Positions 10,669-20,757 of a DNA stretch of 64,000 nt are shown piece by piece; position 1 is the first letter of the stretch, and every line of letters begins with the position of its first letter. The DNA is from Tenrec ecaudatus. Taxonomy: Eukaryota; Chordata; Mammalia; Afrosoricida; Tenrecidae. The stretch lies in NCBI RefSeq assembly GCF_050624435.1, contig NW_027459175.1, positions 1 to 64,000 on the forward strand, given 5' to 3'. The notes beneath the pieces were generated by a model that saw nothing but the letters and a program-made list of their open reading frames with translations, was not told where the DNA came from and did not search any database. The position numbers and the translations under genes are program-made.

Positions 10669-11242
10669 GCCAACCAGAGTCCACACAGGTCCTCATTTGG
10701 CTATGGGAGTCCCCAGTCTGTGACCCTCACAGAATCGACCTTTGTGTATCGATGTTAAAAGTGAGATCCAGAGAGGGGAGCGCCTGTCCCCTTGAGGAGC
10801 AACGAGTTGACTTTCCAGTCTCCAATCTGTAGCAGACACTCCCGGTGCTCCTTCTCTTCACTCCCAAATTCCTGATTCCGTGTACGCGCCTCAGTCACCG
10901 AGGGCCAGCTCTGAAGGTCCCTTTGCTGATGCTGGCTGAATGTGCTGAGGAACATATGCCCCTGGGAACAGCCCTGACCAGGCCCCTCACTCCTTGGATG
11001 GCAAAACTCTGAGAGGCGTGTGCTACACCCTACCCCTGGAGACTTCCTAAGTGATTAAGCAGCAGGTTCCCAGGTTTGTAATTGGATTCACAATGTATTT
11101 GTTATCGGTGGCCTTCCCTCCACTGGCTCACAACCCCACATCATTACCTGCATGCTCAGAGTTTCCTAAATAAGCTCATTGCCTTTAAGTCTTTGGCCAG
11201 GGTCTGCTTCAGTGATAACCCAAACTAAGCCCAGGTCTGAAT
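10669..11242. other. Unclassified intergenic DNA
   Basis: No named repeat and no supported coding region. A 66-residue minus-strand ORF (10755-10955) has no recognisable motif. Confidence 0.4.
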
Positions 11243-11340
11243 CGTTATGTGTCCTTCCTGCCATCCAGTTGATGCCGACTCATGGCAACTCTATAGGATG
11301 GGGTAGAACTGCACCTGTGAGTTTCTGAGACTGGAACTCT
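11243..11340 (-). mobile_element. AfroSINE, left part (split by a family A insertion)
   Basis: The plus strand shows 'ccatccagttgatgccgact', 'catggcaactctatagg' and 'gtgagtttctgagactggaa'. The element resumes at 12821 after 1.48 kb of inserted retrotransposon. The last bases here, ctgagactggaactct (11325-11340), are duplicated at 12821. Confidence 0.92.
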
Positions 11341-11985
11341 TTTTTTTAAAACATTTTATTAGGGGCTCATACAACTCTTATTACAATCCATACATATACA
11401 TACATCAATTGTATAAAGCATATCCGTACATTCTTTGCCCTAATCACTCTCAAAGCATTTTCTCTCCACTTAAGCCCTTTGCATCAGGTCCTCTTTTTTT
11501 TTAACCTCCCTCCCCGCTTCCCACTCCATCATGAGCCCTTGATAATCCACAGATTGTTATTTTGTCATATCTTGCCCTATCCGGAGTCTCCCTCCACCCC
11601 TTCTCTGCCATCTGTCTCCCAGGGAGGAGGTTACATGTGGATCCTTGTAATCTGTTCCCCGTTTCCAACCCACTCACCCTCTACTCTCCCAGTATCACCC
11701 CTCACACTCCTGGTCCTGAAGGTATCATCCACCCTGGATTCCCTATGCCTCCAGCTCCTATATGTACCAGTGTACAACCTCTGCCCTATCCAGTCCTGCA
11801 AGGCAGAATACGGATCATGGTAGTTGTGGGGAGGAAGCATCCAGGATCTAGAGAAAAGCTGTGTTTTTCATCAGTACTACATCGCACCCTGACTGACCCA
11901 TCTCCTCTCCTAAACCCCTTTGTGAGGGGATCTCCAGTGGCCAGCAAATGGGCTTTGGGTCTCCACTCTGCACTTCCCCCTTCAT

Positions 11986-12053
<68 letters not shown>

Positions 12054-12820
12054 TGTACATGTCTTTGTCTAGACCTCTATAAATGCACTTTGACTCCTAG
12101 CTCTCTCCTCCATCTCCCTTGACTTTCCTCCTGTCCCACTACCATGCTTCGTCCCAACCTGGGTTACAGCTATACCTCTTCTTTACGTAATCTTACCCTT
12201 GATCATTCCCTACCATGCCTGCCACTTCCCCCTCGCTACCATTTTGAGTCCCATGTTGTTCCCTTGTCCCTGTGTTTGTTAACACCACTTCCTTACCCCC
12301 CCACACCTTCCCCTATCCCACGTGCCTCCGGAACTGTTGGTCCTGTTGTTTTTGCTCCAGATAGTTCATCCAGCCTGTCTTATTGAGACAGACCTGTGGA
12401 GACACTAACATGCATGAAAACAAGACAGAGGAAAACAGAGCAACAGTATACAACCAGACAACAAAACAACAAAAACAAACCACTGACAAAGAACAAAACA
12501 AAACACATCAAGAAAGAAAAGCTTATAGTTAGTTCAAGGATCATTTGTTGGACCTTAGGAGTGTTTTCCAATCCAGTCTGTTGAGGCACCACAACCTGGC
12601 CCCAAAGTCCACTTTCAGCATTCCCTGGGGACCTTGCCCCTCCATTCCCTTGCTGTTCCACTGCACTCCACCACACTTTGCCTCGGTGTGGTGGAATCAG
12701 GTTAGGTGCAATTCGCACACTGTGTCTCCAGTGCTGTCCCCTGTATCACCCTTGGTCACTGAGGGGCATCATGTCTCATAGTGGGGCCAGCCATGTTGTT
12801 CTCTTTGTGGACTGGCTGCT
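11341..12820 (-). mobile_element. Family A retrotransposon, 1.48-kb copy with target-site duplication
   Basis: A poly-T run starts at 11341, so the element is inserted with its poly-A end on the left and is read on the minus strand. Next to the tail is 'ttattaggggctcatacaac', the family hallmark. The element is bounded by ctgagactggaactct at 11325-11340 and again at 12821-12836, inside an AfroSINE. It carries an internal (AT)n microsatellite (11991-12050). It has no reverse transcriptase or endonuclease coding. The ORFs seen (up to 186 residues) are low-complexity or interrupted by the AT repeat. It is the longest family A copy in the window. It is either non-autonomous or a truncated end of a larger LINE. 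Confidence 0.88.
11991..12050. repeat. (AT)30 microsatellite
   Basis: Sixty bases of perfect alternating AT inside the family A element. The other family A copies do not have it at this point. Confidence 0.97.
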
Positions 12821-12952
12821 CTGAGACTGGAACTCTTTAGGGGAGTAGAAAGCCTCATCTTTCTCCCTTGGAGTGGCTGGGGATTTCAAATTTGCCATTT
12901 CAGACATTGCGTTTAGCAGCCCAACACATAACCCCTATACCCCACCATAGCT
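12821..12952 (-). mobile_element. AfroSINE, right part (continues 11243-11340)
   Basis: Resumes with the duplicated ctgagactggaactct and continues through 'gtagaaagcctcatctttct' to the tRNA-like head complement 'acccctataccccacca'. Together with the left part it makes one complete SINE. Confidence 0.9.
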
Positions 12953-12957
12953 ACAGA

Positions 12958-13064
12958 AACAATAAAGAAACAAAATACAACAACACTCATTGCCATTGGG
13001 TGCATAACAATCCTATCGAGAGAAAATACTCCGGCCTCCTGGGTTTCCAAGGCTATAACTCTTT
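12958..13064 (-). mobile_element. AfroSINE, left part (split by a 339-bp insertion)
   Basis: Shows 'cattgccattgggtgcataa', 'gggtttccaaggctataact' and 'cttt', then breaks. The final 16 bases aaggctataactcttt (13049-13064) reappear at 13404-13419 where the SINE resumes. Confidence 0.88.
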
Positions 13065-13403
13065 GTAAAAATAAAATTGTGTTATGTTTACAGTGAAAGT
13101 TTACATAACCAATTAGATTCTCATTTAACAAATTCTCTACTTGTTTAGTGACATTAGTTACTTTTTTCAATAAAAAGGAAAGCAGAATATTAAAACAAGA
13201 ACAAATGAAAAACGTGTTAAGAGTAAAGACAAATGATAAGATGTTAATTTTTAACCTAATCATATCTGCAACAATACACTTTCTGATGTACTGATGGTGA
13301 GCAGGGTTTAATCCCATCCTTGGTGAATGGTCCCAGGGGATTTAATGGAGGCTTATTCTCTGTGGAATCTCTGCCAATGCATTTTGAGTTTTTATACTCA
13401 TCT
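13065..13403. mobile_element. 339-bp insertion in an AfroSINE with 16-bp target-site duplication
   Basis: The insertion is bounded by perfect 16-bp direct repeats (aaggctataactcttt). It is AT-rich, begins gtaaaaataaaattgtgtta on the plus strand, and contains 'gtgaaagtttacataaccaa'. That phrase I associate with the 3' ends of mammalian LINE-mobilised repeats in reverse, which would put the element on the minus strand. There is no ORF of substance. Family name uncertain. Confidence 0.75.
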
Positions 13404-13532
13404 AAGGCTATAACTCTTTATGGGAGAAGAAAGCCTCATCTTTCTCCAAAGGAGCGACTGGTGAATTCCAACTGCTGACCTTGCAGTTAATAGCCCAACA
13501 CATAACCCATTATGCCACCAGATGAGAGATTT
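13404..13532 (-). mobile_element. AfroSINE, right part (continues 12958-13064)
   Basis: Resumes with aaggctataactcttt and continues through 'gaagaaagcctcatctttct', 'actgctgaccttgcagttaa' and 'cccattatgccacca'. Confidence 0.9.
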
Positions 13533-14107
13533 GTCTCTGGGTGCCTTCCAATGCAAGCACTACAATTATGCAAGGAGGATATTTTTTTCTGTACTGGAGC
13601 CAGGTCAAGTCAGAACCAGTGTGTCCATGGTTTGCAGCGAAGTCAGAGGAAGAAGAGGGTAGACTGTCTATAACTTCTCATAGTCCAGGGAAATGCTAGG
13701 CCTGGAAGGGGGCATGCTGGCTCAACCATGTTCAGAAAGTCTGCACACTAACCTCCCCGGCTCAAATAATTACCAGCACCATGTCTCTGAATATCACCTA
13801 AAAGCAAAATAGTGAAAGCACCATTTCCATTTCATAATACTTTTATTAAAAGTAAAGTTCAATTCAGTGTTGTGAAGAAGCTGGGAAAATTATGTTTTCA
13901 TTTCTTTCTTTTTCTTTCCCTCCCTTTCCCCTTCTTCTCCACAGAACTGAGAGGCAGAGGGAATAAAGGCAGCATGGCACCAACTGGAGGACACCGTGGG
14001 GTCAAGGTCACCATTAACTCATGCTTGTCCAGTTTGGAGAGGCAACTGGATGTCCTCATTTGTGAAATTGCTTATTAATCTTTTTGAGTTAACAAGGTAT
14101 GGTAAAA
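13533..14107. other. Unclassified intergenic DNA
   Basis: Contains a pyrimidine-rich run near 13893-13935. No supported gene. An 88-residue ORF (13812-14078) crosses this low-complexity run and has no recognisable domain. Confidence 0.4.
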
Positions 14108-14192
14108 AATGATTGTTGGTGTTTTTGTTAGGAACCTTCTAGTCCAGTCCAACTCATAGTGACTCAATGCATCAGTGCAGAGCTCTCTAGAC
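14108..14192 (-). mobile_element. AfroSINE, left part (split by SPIN)
   Basis: Diverged 'ttctagtccagtccaactca' and 'gtgactcaatgcatc' sequence, interrupted at 14193 by a SPIN transposon. Resumes at 14349. Confidence 0.75.
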
Positions 14193-14348
14193 CAATGGTT
14201 CTCCACCTGTGGGACCCTTGCACAGTGTGACTATAACAAAATTACAGTTATGAAGTAGCAATGAGAATATTTTTATGGTTGTGGAGGTCACCACAACATG
14301 AGGAACTGTATGAAAGGGTTGTGGCATTAGGAAGTTTGAGAACCACTG
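14193..14348. mobile_element. SPIN (Space Invaders) hAT transposon, non-autonomous
   Basis: The ends are caatggttctccacctgtgg and gtttgagaaccactg, which are inverted copies of each other and match the SPIN terminal inverted repeat (cagnggttctcaacct). The internal sequence 'aaaattacagttatgaagta' and 'ggtcaccacaacatgaggaa' is characteristic. It is flanked by 8-bp target-site duplications, ctctagac (14185-14192) and ctctaggc (14349-14356), seven of eight matching, as expected for hAT transposition. There is no transposase. It is internally shorter than the other two SPIN copies. Confidence 0.95.
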
Positions 14349-14486
14349 CTCTAGGCTTTTCTATGCTGTAATCTTTACAAGAATGAGTTGCCTGGTTTTT
14401 CTTCCAAGAACAGAGCCACTGGTGGGTTCAAACCTTCAACCTTTTGGATAGCAGCTGAGCACTTAACCATTGTGCCTCCAGGGCTC
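14349..14486 (-). mobile_element. AfroSINE, right part (continues 14108-14192)
   Basis: Continues through 'gctgtaatctttacaagaat', 'gccactggtgggttcaaacc' and 'cacttaaccattgtgcctcc' to agggctc. Confidence 0.88.
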
Positions 14487-14732
14487 TTTGATAAACTCTA
14501 TTAGAGGGTCTTAACCATTGCAACCCCATGGATCCTTTTGGCATTTAGGAAAGGCTATGGAACACCTGCCCACTGCCCAGAATAATATTTCCAAATACCT
14601 CCAATGAAATACAGAATCACAAAGGCACAAATTGTATTGAACTGCAGTGATAAAAATAAAAGACATTGGATTTGTGGCAAATATACATGTTAATAAAAAC
14701 ATTAAATATGATCTGATAGTAGGTCTAATAAA

Positions 14733-14902
14733 CCAAACCAACACCATTGAGTTGATCCTGACTCACTGTGACCCTATATAAAATTCCTCAGGCTAAATCT
14801 TTACAGGAGCAGATCATCTCACCTTCCTCTCAGTGAACAACTGGTGCCTTTGAACTGCCAACCTTGAGGTTACCTGCCCAATGGCTCACCCACAGCGTCA
14901 CC
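14733..14902 (-). mobile_element. AfroSINE
   Basis: Plus strand 'aaaccaaaccaacaccattg', 'agttgatcctgactcactgt', 'taaatctttacaggagcaga' and 'tttgaactgccaaccttgag'. The head is decayed. Confidence 0.85.
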
Positions 14903-15254
14903 GTGAGTTCTAGATAGTGATGAGCATGAACTGTACTCAACGATGGCTGCAACGACTAGCATGGGGTGTGAAATCATGTAGAATTTCTCTCGGTGGTAAT
15001 CGCATGGCTATTCTGAACACAGCTGTGGACATGCTAAACTGCCCTGCGAGCTTAGGGAAATTAACTCAACCAGGATTGTCCCTCATCCAATTTGACATTG
15101 CTCCCCAGCCTGCTGGGGCTCAGTGGCTCAGTGTTAGGGTCCCTTGTCTAGATACCAGGGCTGGCATGGAGAAAGTCATTCCTCTGCAGCCTTCTAGTGT
15201 GTGGGGGAAGATATTAGTGTTAAGCCTTGGCAGGAAATTGCTGGATTTTCCTGG

Positions 15255-15300
15255 CAGCCACATTCTTAATAACCATTTACTGGATACATATTATATTCTG
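15255..15300 (-). mobile_element. MIR fragment, left part (split by tRNA-Gly SINE)
   Basis: 'ataaccatttactggatacatattatattctg' type sequence is the antisense MIR end. The rest of the MIR appears at 15716-15815, on the other side of the SINE. Confidence 0.55.
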
Positions 15301-15715
15301 AGGGTAAATTGGTGGTTCAGTTGTAGAATTCTCCTTTTTCATGTGGGAGATCTGGGTTTGAGTCCAAGACAGTGAAACTCATGTGCATCCAACACTCATT
15401 TGTCAGGGGGATGCTTGGTTATTGCTGAGGTACTGAACTGATTCTGTGTTGCTATGACACTGAAATGGGGAAGCTTGGTTGGGTGTGGCTTTGAGACTGA
15501 ACCTGTTTCTGTGATGTGTCCAGACTAAGATGAGCGATGAAGAAGAGCGTGGCTTTCTTCTTCTGAAAACCAGTTAACGAAAACCCCTGTGAATCACAAT
15601 CTGATGCACAACCAAAGAGATGGTGCAGGACCAGGGAGAATATTGCCCATGGAGTCACTGGGAGCTGGTTGTCACAGTGAGTTGGAATGGAGGCTGACTC
15701 AACAGCAACTAACAA
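15301..15715 (+). mobile_element. tRNA-Gly-derived SINE (afrotherian)
   Basis: The first ~75 bases follow tRNA-Gly. 'aaattggtggttcagttgta' and 'gaattctc' correspond to the A-box side of the tRNA. 'gggagatctgggtttgagtc' corresponds to the anticodon-stem and B-box side. The body contains 'gatgtgtccagactaagatg', 'ttcttctgaaaaccagttaa', 'cgaaaacccctgtgaatcac' and 'gatggtgcaggaccagg'. It ends 'gtcacagtgagttggaatgg' and 'cagcaactaacaacc'. This body is shared with long tRNA-headed SINEs of elephants and relatives. It is not a functional tRNA gene, because the stem pairings are broken. Confidence 0.8.
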
Positions 15716-15815
15716 CCATTGTGTTCCAGGCACTCGATTTGCTTTAAAAATCTAGCTCAGTCTTCTGGTACAGGGAAGTGATTAATCGTGCCTACTTTAT
15801 AGCACACTGTGAACC
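15716..15815 (-). mobile_element. MIR fragment, right part
   Basis: 'tgtgttccaggcactcgatt' and 'gcctactttatagcacactgtg' are antisense MIR-like, continuing 15255-15300. Diverged. Confidence 0.5.
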
Positions 15816-16269
15816 CTGATCAATGTCAGGCCCTGCTTGTGTTTTGTCCCTCCTTTTCCACATTCACATCACTTCCATTCCCCTCTTCAGATTAATACCC
15901 CCTGCTGGGTGCTTGGTGTGTGTGTGTCCTTATAGGCATACAGCCATGTGCACTAGACCATCCTGCTTGGTGAATGGGCTTTCAGCTTCCATGAATGGTA
16001 CTGCAATATAAATCTCATTCCGTTTTTGACCTTTTCAACTCCTTGCAATGTCCTTAAGAGTTATTGCCATGCTGCATATCAATTGTATGTGCTGCTGCGT
16101 GCCACTTGGTCATGAGCAATCATCATCTTTCTTTTGTTTCCTTCTTCAGTTGTCTGTTGATTGGCATCCAATTCGGCTCCAACTCTTCTCTACTGCAGGT
16201 ATCAGTGTGGTGACCCTTCTTGTAAAAATGTCCCAAGGGCCCTTTGAATTGGATAAATAGCTTGGCCTA
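15816..16269. other. Unclassified intergenic DNA
   Basis: No named repeat and no supported coding. The 62- and 70-residue ORFs here have no recognisable motif. Confidence 0.35.
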
Positions 16270-16445
16270 TATACCCAGGAATTATGTGTTGGGCTGCTAA
16301 CCCCAAGGTGAGCAGTTCCAACCACCAGCTATTCCATGGAGCAAAGAGAGGCTGTCTGCTGTCGTAAAAATTTAGTTTTGTTAACCTAAAGCAGCAATTC
16401 TACTGTGCCTTGTAGGGTTGCTAATGAGGAAGAATCAACTGGGGT
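16270..16445 (+). mobile_element. AfroSINE
   Basis: 'tgttgggctgctaaccccaa', 'ggtgagcagttccaaccacc' and 'ttgtagggttgctaatgagg' in sense order. Diverged in the head. Confidence 0.8.
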
Positions 16446-16487
16446 TTTGTTTGTTTTTATACATCCAGGAGAGAGCTTTGATGGGGG

Positions 16488-16672
16488 AGATAATAAGTGC
16501 TAGGCTGCTAACCCAAAGGTCAGTAGTTTGAAGCCGTCTTCCACACACTGTGGGATAAAGGCATGGCTGTCTACTTCCCAATAGAAGCCTTGAAAACATC
16601 ATGGGACCATTCAGCTTTGTTTGATAGGGTCACGAGGAATGAAAGTCAACTCAGTGACTGCGCTTCTTTGGT
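16488..16672 (+). mobile_element. AfroSINE
   Basis: 'gtgctaggctgctaacccaa', 'aggtcagtagtttgaagccg', 'tagaagccttgaaaacatca' and 'gatagggtcacgaggaatga' in sense order. A second copy in the same direction within 50 bases of the previous one. Confidence 0.85.
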
Positions 16673-16954
16673 TGTACGCCCAGGAGGGGCTCACTAGGTC
16701 CTAGGCTCCATTCAATGGACTTTCACTAAGCTCTGCCAGATTGCTGTGCAGCAAACCTGCATCATTAGCAGTGTTTCTCTGCTTTCCCCGGATCTCCAAT
16801 GACACTTGGTATGTTTGACTTTCTAAATGTTGCCCGTTTGATGGTTTTAAAAGGCCAAGCACAATAAACTCATCTATCCCAGGCACTTTCTGGTTCTGTA
16901 GCAGATTCTTAGGGTTGCCATGCCACATTCCTTTGACCCATCTCAGACACCATC

Positions 16955-17150
16955 TCACTGCCTTCCAGTCAATACCGACTCATAGCGATCCTGTGGGGCA
17001 GTGTACAATTGCCCCCTGCGAGTTTCAAACACTACAACTCTTTATTGGAGTAGAAAACCCCATCTTTTTTCCTTGGAGCTAGTAGTTTTGAACTGCTGAC
17101 CTTGAAGTTAGCAAACCAACTTGTAACCACTGCACTTCCAGGGCTCCTCC
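16955..17150 (-). mobile_element. AfroSINE
   Basis: 'agtcaataccgactcatagc', 'gatcctgtggggcagtgtac', 'actgctgaccttgaagttag' and 'ccactgcacttccagggctc'. Confidence 0.9.
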
Positions 17151-17604
17151 TGATATCCATCATAGCAGTGGCGAACGGCTCTATGTAAGTGCAGGCTCCT
17201 GCTGAAATGGTGTCTTATCACAACTGTGCAGCACGCAGCTCTCCATGTCCTTCTGCCCCGAAGCCTTTTCAAAGGCATGGAAAGCCAAACCCAGGAAGGT
17301 AGGAGAGGTCACCTTACTAGGAGGAATGCTCAACACCACTACAGGCGAAGAAGAGCCCAGCCTCCTGTTTCTGGTAGACAATTCTAGGACAGAACCCATG
17401 TTGCTCAGAAGTCCTGGGGGAATCAAGACCCTGTATCCTACATTAAAAGCCTCAACACCCCGTTCCCATTGTGATTGCTTCTCCCCCTAACTCAGTCTTG
17501 CGTCCGCTTTCCTATTCCCACTCCCTGCCATCAGATCTCAAATAGCCTCCCTGCACCCAGGCCTGAGGAATAAGCTCGGCATGCACGGGCACTCAATCAA
17601 AGAC
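17151..17604. other. Unclassified intergenic DNA
   Basis: Overlapping 81-residue ORFs lie on the two strands (17245-17490 plus, 17181-17426 minus). Neither has a recognisable domain. No repeat named. Confidence 0.35.
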
Positions 17605-17745
17605 ACACATATTACTCTGAATCTCCAAAAGAACCCTGTGGCCTACGTGTGTAATCCCCAGTTCACAGATGAGAAATGGATTGAAAAACAGTGACACACC
17701 AATGATCACACAGGCAAGGGTTCAAGTCTGTGTCTATCAGTTATT
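17605..17745 (-). mobile_element. MIR fragment
   Basis: 'gtaatccccagttcacagat', 'gagaaatggattgaaaaaca' and 'cacacaggcaagggttcaag' match the antisense MIR core and head in order. Diverged. Confidence 0.6.
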
Positions 17746-17944
17746 CTTTTATTCAAGTATGCCTGAGAAGACTGGGTCTTAACACTTGAGCAATCTTCTT
17801 GGAAGAATAAGGCAAACTACAGAAAACACAAAATGAATATCGCTTTTGTTTGTTTACCCATTTGCAAAAGACATAATACTTATAGTACTAAGAATAGTAT
17901 TCAAAGTATCTATTACTACCCCCTCAAAGCTTACATACTAGTCA

Positions 17945-18124
17945 CCAAACTCAAACAAATACAATGCTATCAAGTTGATTACAACTTATAGCAACCCCAT
18001 ATAGGGCTTCCAAGACTGTAAATCTTTACAGAAGCAGAGAGCTTCACTTTTCTCCCCCTGAGTGACTGGTGCATTTGAACTACTGACCTTGTGGTTAGCA
18101 GCCCATTGCTAAATTATTAGTTCC
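17945..18124 (-). mobile_element. AfroSINE
   Basis: 'tatcaagttgattacaactt', 'gcttccaagactgtaaatct' and 'aactactgaccttgtggtta' followed by gcagccca. Head truncated or decayed. Confidence 0.87.
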
Positions 18125-18263
18125 ATAATCATTACGCTTACTTAACTCTACATTCTTTTAATTATTTCTCTATCAGTCCAAATTGTATCTGGCTACATGG
18201 GAAAAAAAACAAACCGACTCTAGTGGTCTAATCACAAAAGCTTCATTTTTCTTATATTAACAC

Positions 18264-18450
18264 CAAAAATACCAAACCAGTTGCCACTGAATTGATTCTG
18301 ATTTACAGTTACCCCATATGATTCAGGGTAGAACTGTGCTCCATGAAGTTTTCAAGGGCTGAATTTTTAAATGTAGATTGCCAGGTTTTTCTTCCAAGGC
18401 ATCTTTGGCTTAGCAGTGAATTGTGTTAACCCTTTGCACCACACAGGGGT
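18264..18450 (-). mobile_element. AfroSINE (diverged)
   Basis: 'gttgccactgaattgattct', 'tcagggtagaactgtgctcc', 'ggtttttcttccaaggcatc' and 'aaccctttgcaccacacagg'. It shares the unusual 'ggtttttcttcca' middle with the copy split by SPIN near 14395, so the two may belong to one subfamily. Confidence 0.75.
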
Positions 18451-19017
18451 TTGTCTTATACAATAGTAAGTCTTGAAATAGGTAGCCTAGGTCTGGCGTA
18501 TTTGCTCAGGGACTCATCTTGGATATAGGAGAATGCATGCTTTTTGGTCTGCCAAACTCATGTAACCTATGTGACTCTCCCATCTTTCAATATTCTGACT
18601 AGGGAGCATGACAGCAGAAGAGCCAAGGACAAAAATGAAATGGGTTATGCCAGACAAGTGTTTTGCCTTAAACAACAACAAAAACTTTCTTGGGAGTCCT
18701 ACTCAGTATCTTTCACCTACACATATTTGGCCCAAACTGGGTCAAATGCTTATGCATAGCTGCAAGGCAGCCTAGGAGTGAGCGATTTAAGTAGGTACAT
18801 TATCACCCTAAACAAAATTGAGCTTCTATTAGTAGTAAGAATGAGAAAATGGATACTGTTTAGGCATATAGCAGGGTTGGGTAGAATTCTATTTTGTGTC
18901 TTAATTTACATTTTGAATGAACTCAGAAAAAGTCATAGAGAGTAGAACAAAGGGATGGATGTGCATCCAACCACCTCAACTACTCATTTATTTTCATGCT
19001 CTCCCTCTAGCTTCCCT
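18451..19017. other. Unclassified intergenic DNA
   Basis: AT-rich, with no named repeat. The 71-residue ORF at 18544-18759 is featureless. Confidence 0.35.
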
Positions 19018-19215
19018 GAATAGGTCTTGGTTACACATTGGGCTGCTAATTGCACGGTCGGTATTTTGAAATCACCGGCTGTTCTTCGGGAGAAAGATGG
19101 GATTCTACTCTGTAAAGAGGTACAGTCTCAGAACCTCACAGGTACAATTTTACCCATGTCCTGTAGGGTCGATATGAGTTATCATTGATTCAATGGCAGT
19201 GAGCTTGGTTTGGAT
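19018..19215 (+). mobile_element. AfroSINE
   Basis: 'tcttggttacacattgggct', 'gctaattgcacggtcggtat', 'gtcctgtagggtcgatatga' and 'gattcaatggcagtgagctt' in sense order. Confidence 0.85.
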
Positions 19216-19799
19216 AGATCTCTGGAATCTTAGGATGGAATAGTTTGAATACACAGAAAAAAATTCAGTGGAATCATAACCCTCCAAATAATTACCCTCT
19301 AAAGCCACAAAGATCAACTGTGTCCAGCATGGTGACAGTTTAGCATATGCCATGGGGACATTGCTCATATCCCAGTGTTGTTAATCAACAAAAACTCACG
19401 CACTGCCACTTATAGTGACCCTATGCACAATAGAATAAAAGCCTTTCTAGTCCTGTGACATCCTCACAATGGTCATATTTTAGCCTATTGTTACAGCCAC
19501 TGTGTTGATCCATCTCATTCCGGGATTACCTGTTTTTTGATGATGCTCTACCAAGTATTTTGTCCTTTTCTAGGGACTAATTTCTCCTGATACCATGTTC
19601 AAAGTATATGAAATGAAGTTTTACCATCCTCACTTCTAAAACACATTCTGGCTGTACTTCTTCTGGGACAGACCTCTTTGTTCTGCTGGGCATTCGTGGT
19701 ATATTCAATATTATTTGCAACATCATATTTTAAAGGCATCATATTTTCTTCAGTCTTCCTTAATTATGGTCCATCTTTCACATGCATATGCCAAACATT

Positions 19800-19948
19800 A
19801 CCATCAAGTCTATTGTTATTCATAGTGACCATATAGGGTTTCCAAGGCTGTAAATCTTTACAGGGTCAAATAGCTTCCTCTTTCTTCTGTGGAGCAGCAA
19901 GTGGGTTGAACCACCAACCTTGCTGTGAGTCATTCAACCCATACCAGA
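19800..19948 (-). mobile_element. AfroSINE inside RTE
   Basis: 'accatcaagtctattgttat', 'gtttccaaggctgtaaatct' and 'gttgaaccaccaaccttgct'. Shorter than full length. Confidence 0.85.
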
Positions 19949-20403
19949 CACTGAAATTAAGACTCCTTTCACATGCATCTAAGGTGATTAAAAATATCAA
20001 GGCTAAAAGCAGGCATAACTTGCTAATCCCCAGAGTAAAACATTTGCTCTTTCACATTTTAAAGAGGTCTTTTACAACAGATTTTTCCAATGAAATACGT
20101 TGATTTATTGACTGCTGCTTCTGTGAGTATTGATTGTGGGTCCAAGTAAAATAGAGTTTAGCTACGTTTCTCTATTTGTAATGATGTTGTGGGTTTATAT
20201 TTGTCAAGTTGAGAAGACATTTGTATTCTTAGTGTTGAAGACTAATTTATATGAGCTTTATCATTAAGTACTTCAAGGCCTATTGACTTTCAGCCAGCAA
20301 GATTGGGTCATCTGCATAACACAGGTTGTTAATGATTCTTCCTCCAATTCAGATGCCTCAACTTCCTCATACAGAGCAGCTTCTCAGATTATTTGAATAA
20401 GTA

Positions 20404-20757
20404 TAGTGTGATAGATAGGTAGGTTTATAGTGCCAACCTGGCCAATAAGAACATGTGGGATTAATAAGTTCGCAGTTTGATTCGTGGGCAAAGAGATAAA
20501 TGGCTCAGCAAGCCACACCTATCTCTCAGTTGCTCTCTGGTGATCAGACCAGTGTGTGGCTGCCTTACCTAGTTCTGCAGTTTGCTGCCTGGCTGTACTG
20601 CCATATTTACTGTTGCATGGAAGTGAGTTAAACTGAGTCCTCTGTACTGCTATGTGGACTAATTAGCTGTTATATTCCTTCGTGTTCTATCTATCTATCA
20701 AATCATAAATGTCCTGGTTTTGTTTCTCTAGAGAACCCTGTCTAACACATATGGTGA
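20404..20757 (+). mobile_element. Family B interspersed repeat
   Basis: Begins around 'gataggtaggtttatagtgc' and 'caacctggccaataagaaca', and ends 'tttctctagagaaccctgtc' and taacacat. The same end is found at 22384-22418, 25060-25083, 34890-34921 and 41205-41240. No ORF. Class unknown. Confidence 0.65.

Noticed and set aside
15301..15375. Functional tRNA-Gly gene
   Set aside because: Stem pairings and loop bases are degraded, and a SINE body follows immediately. It is the head of a retroposon.
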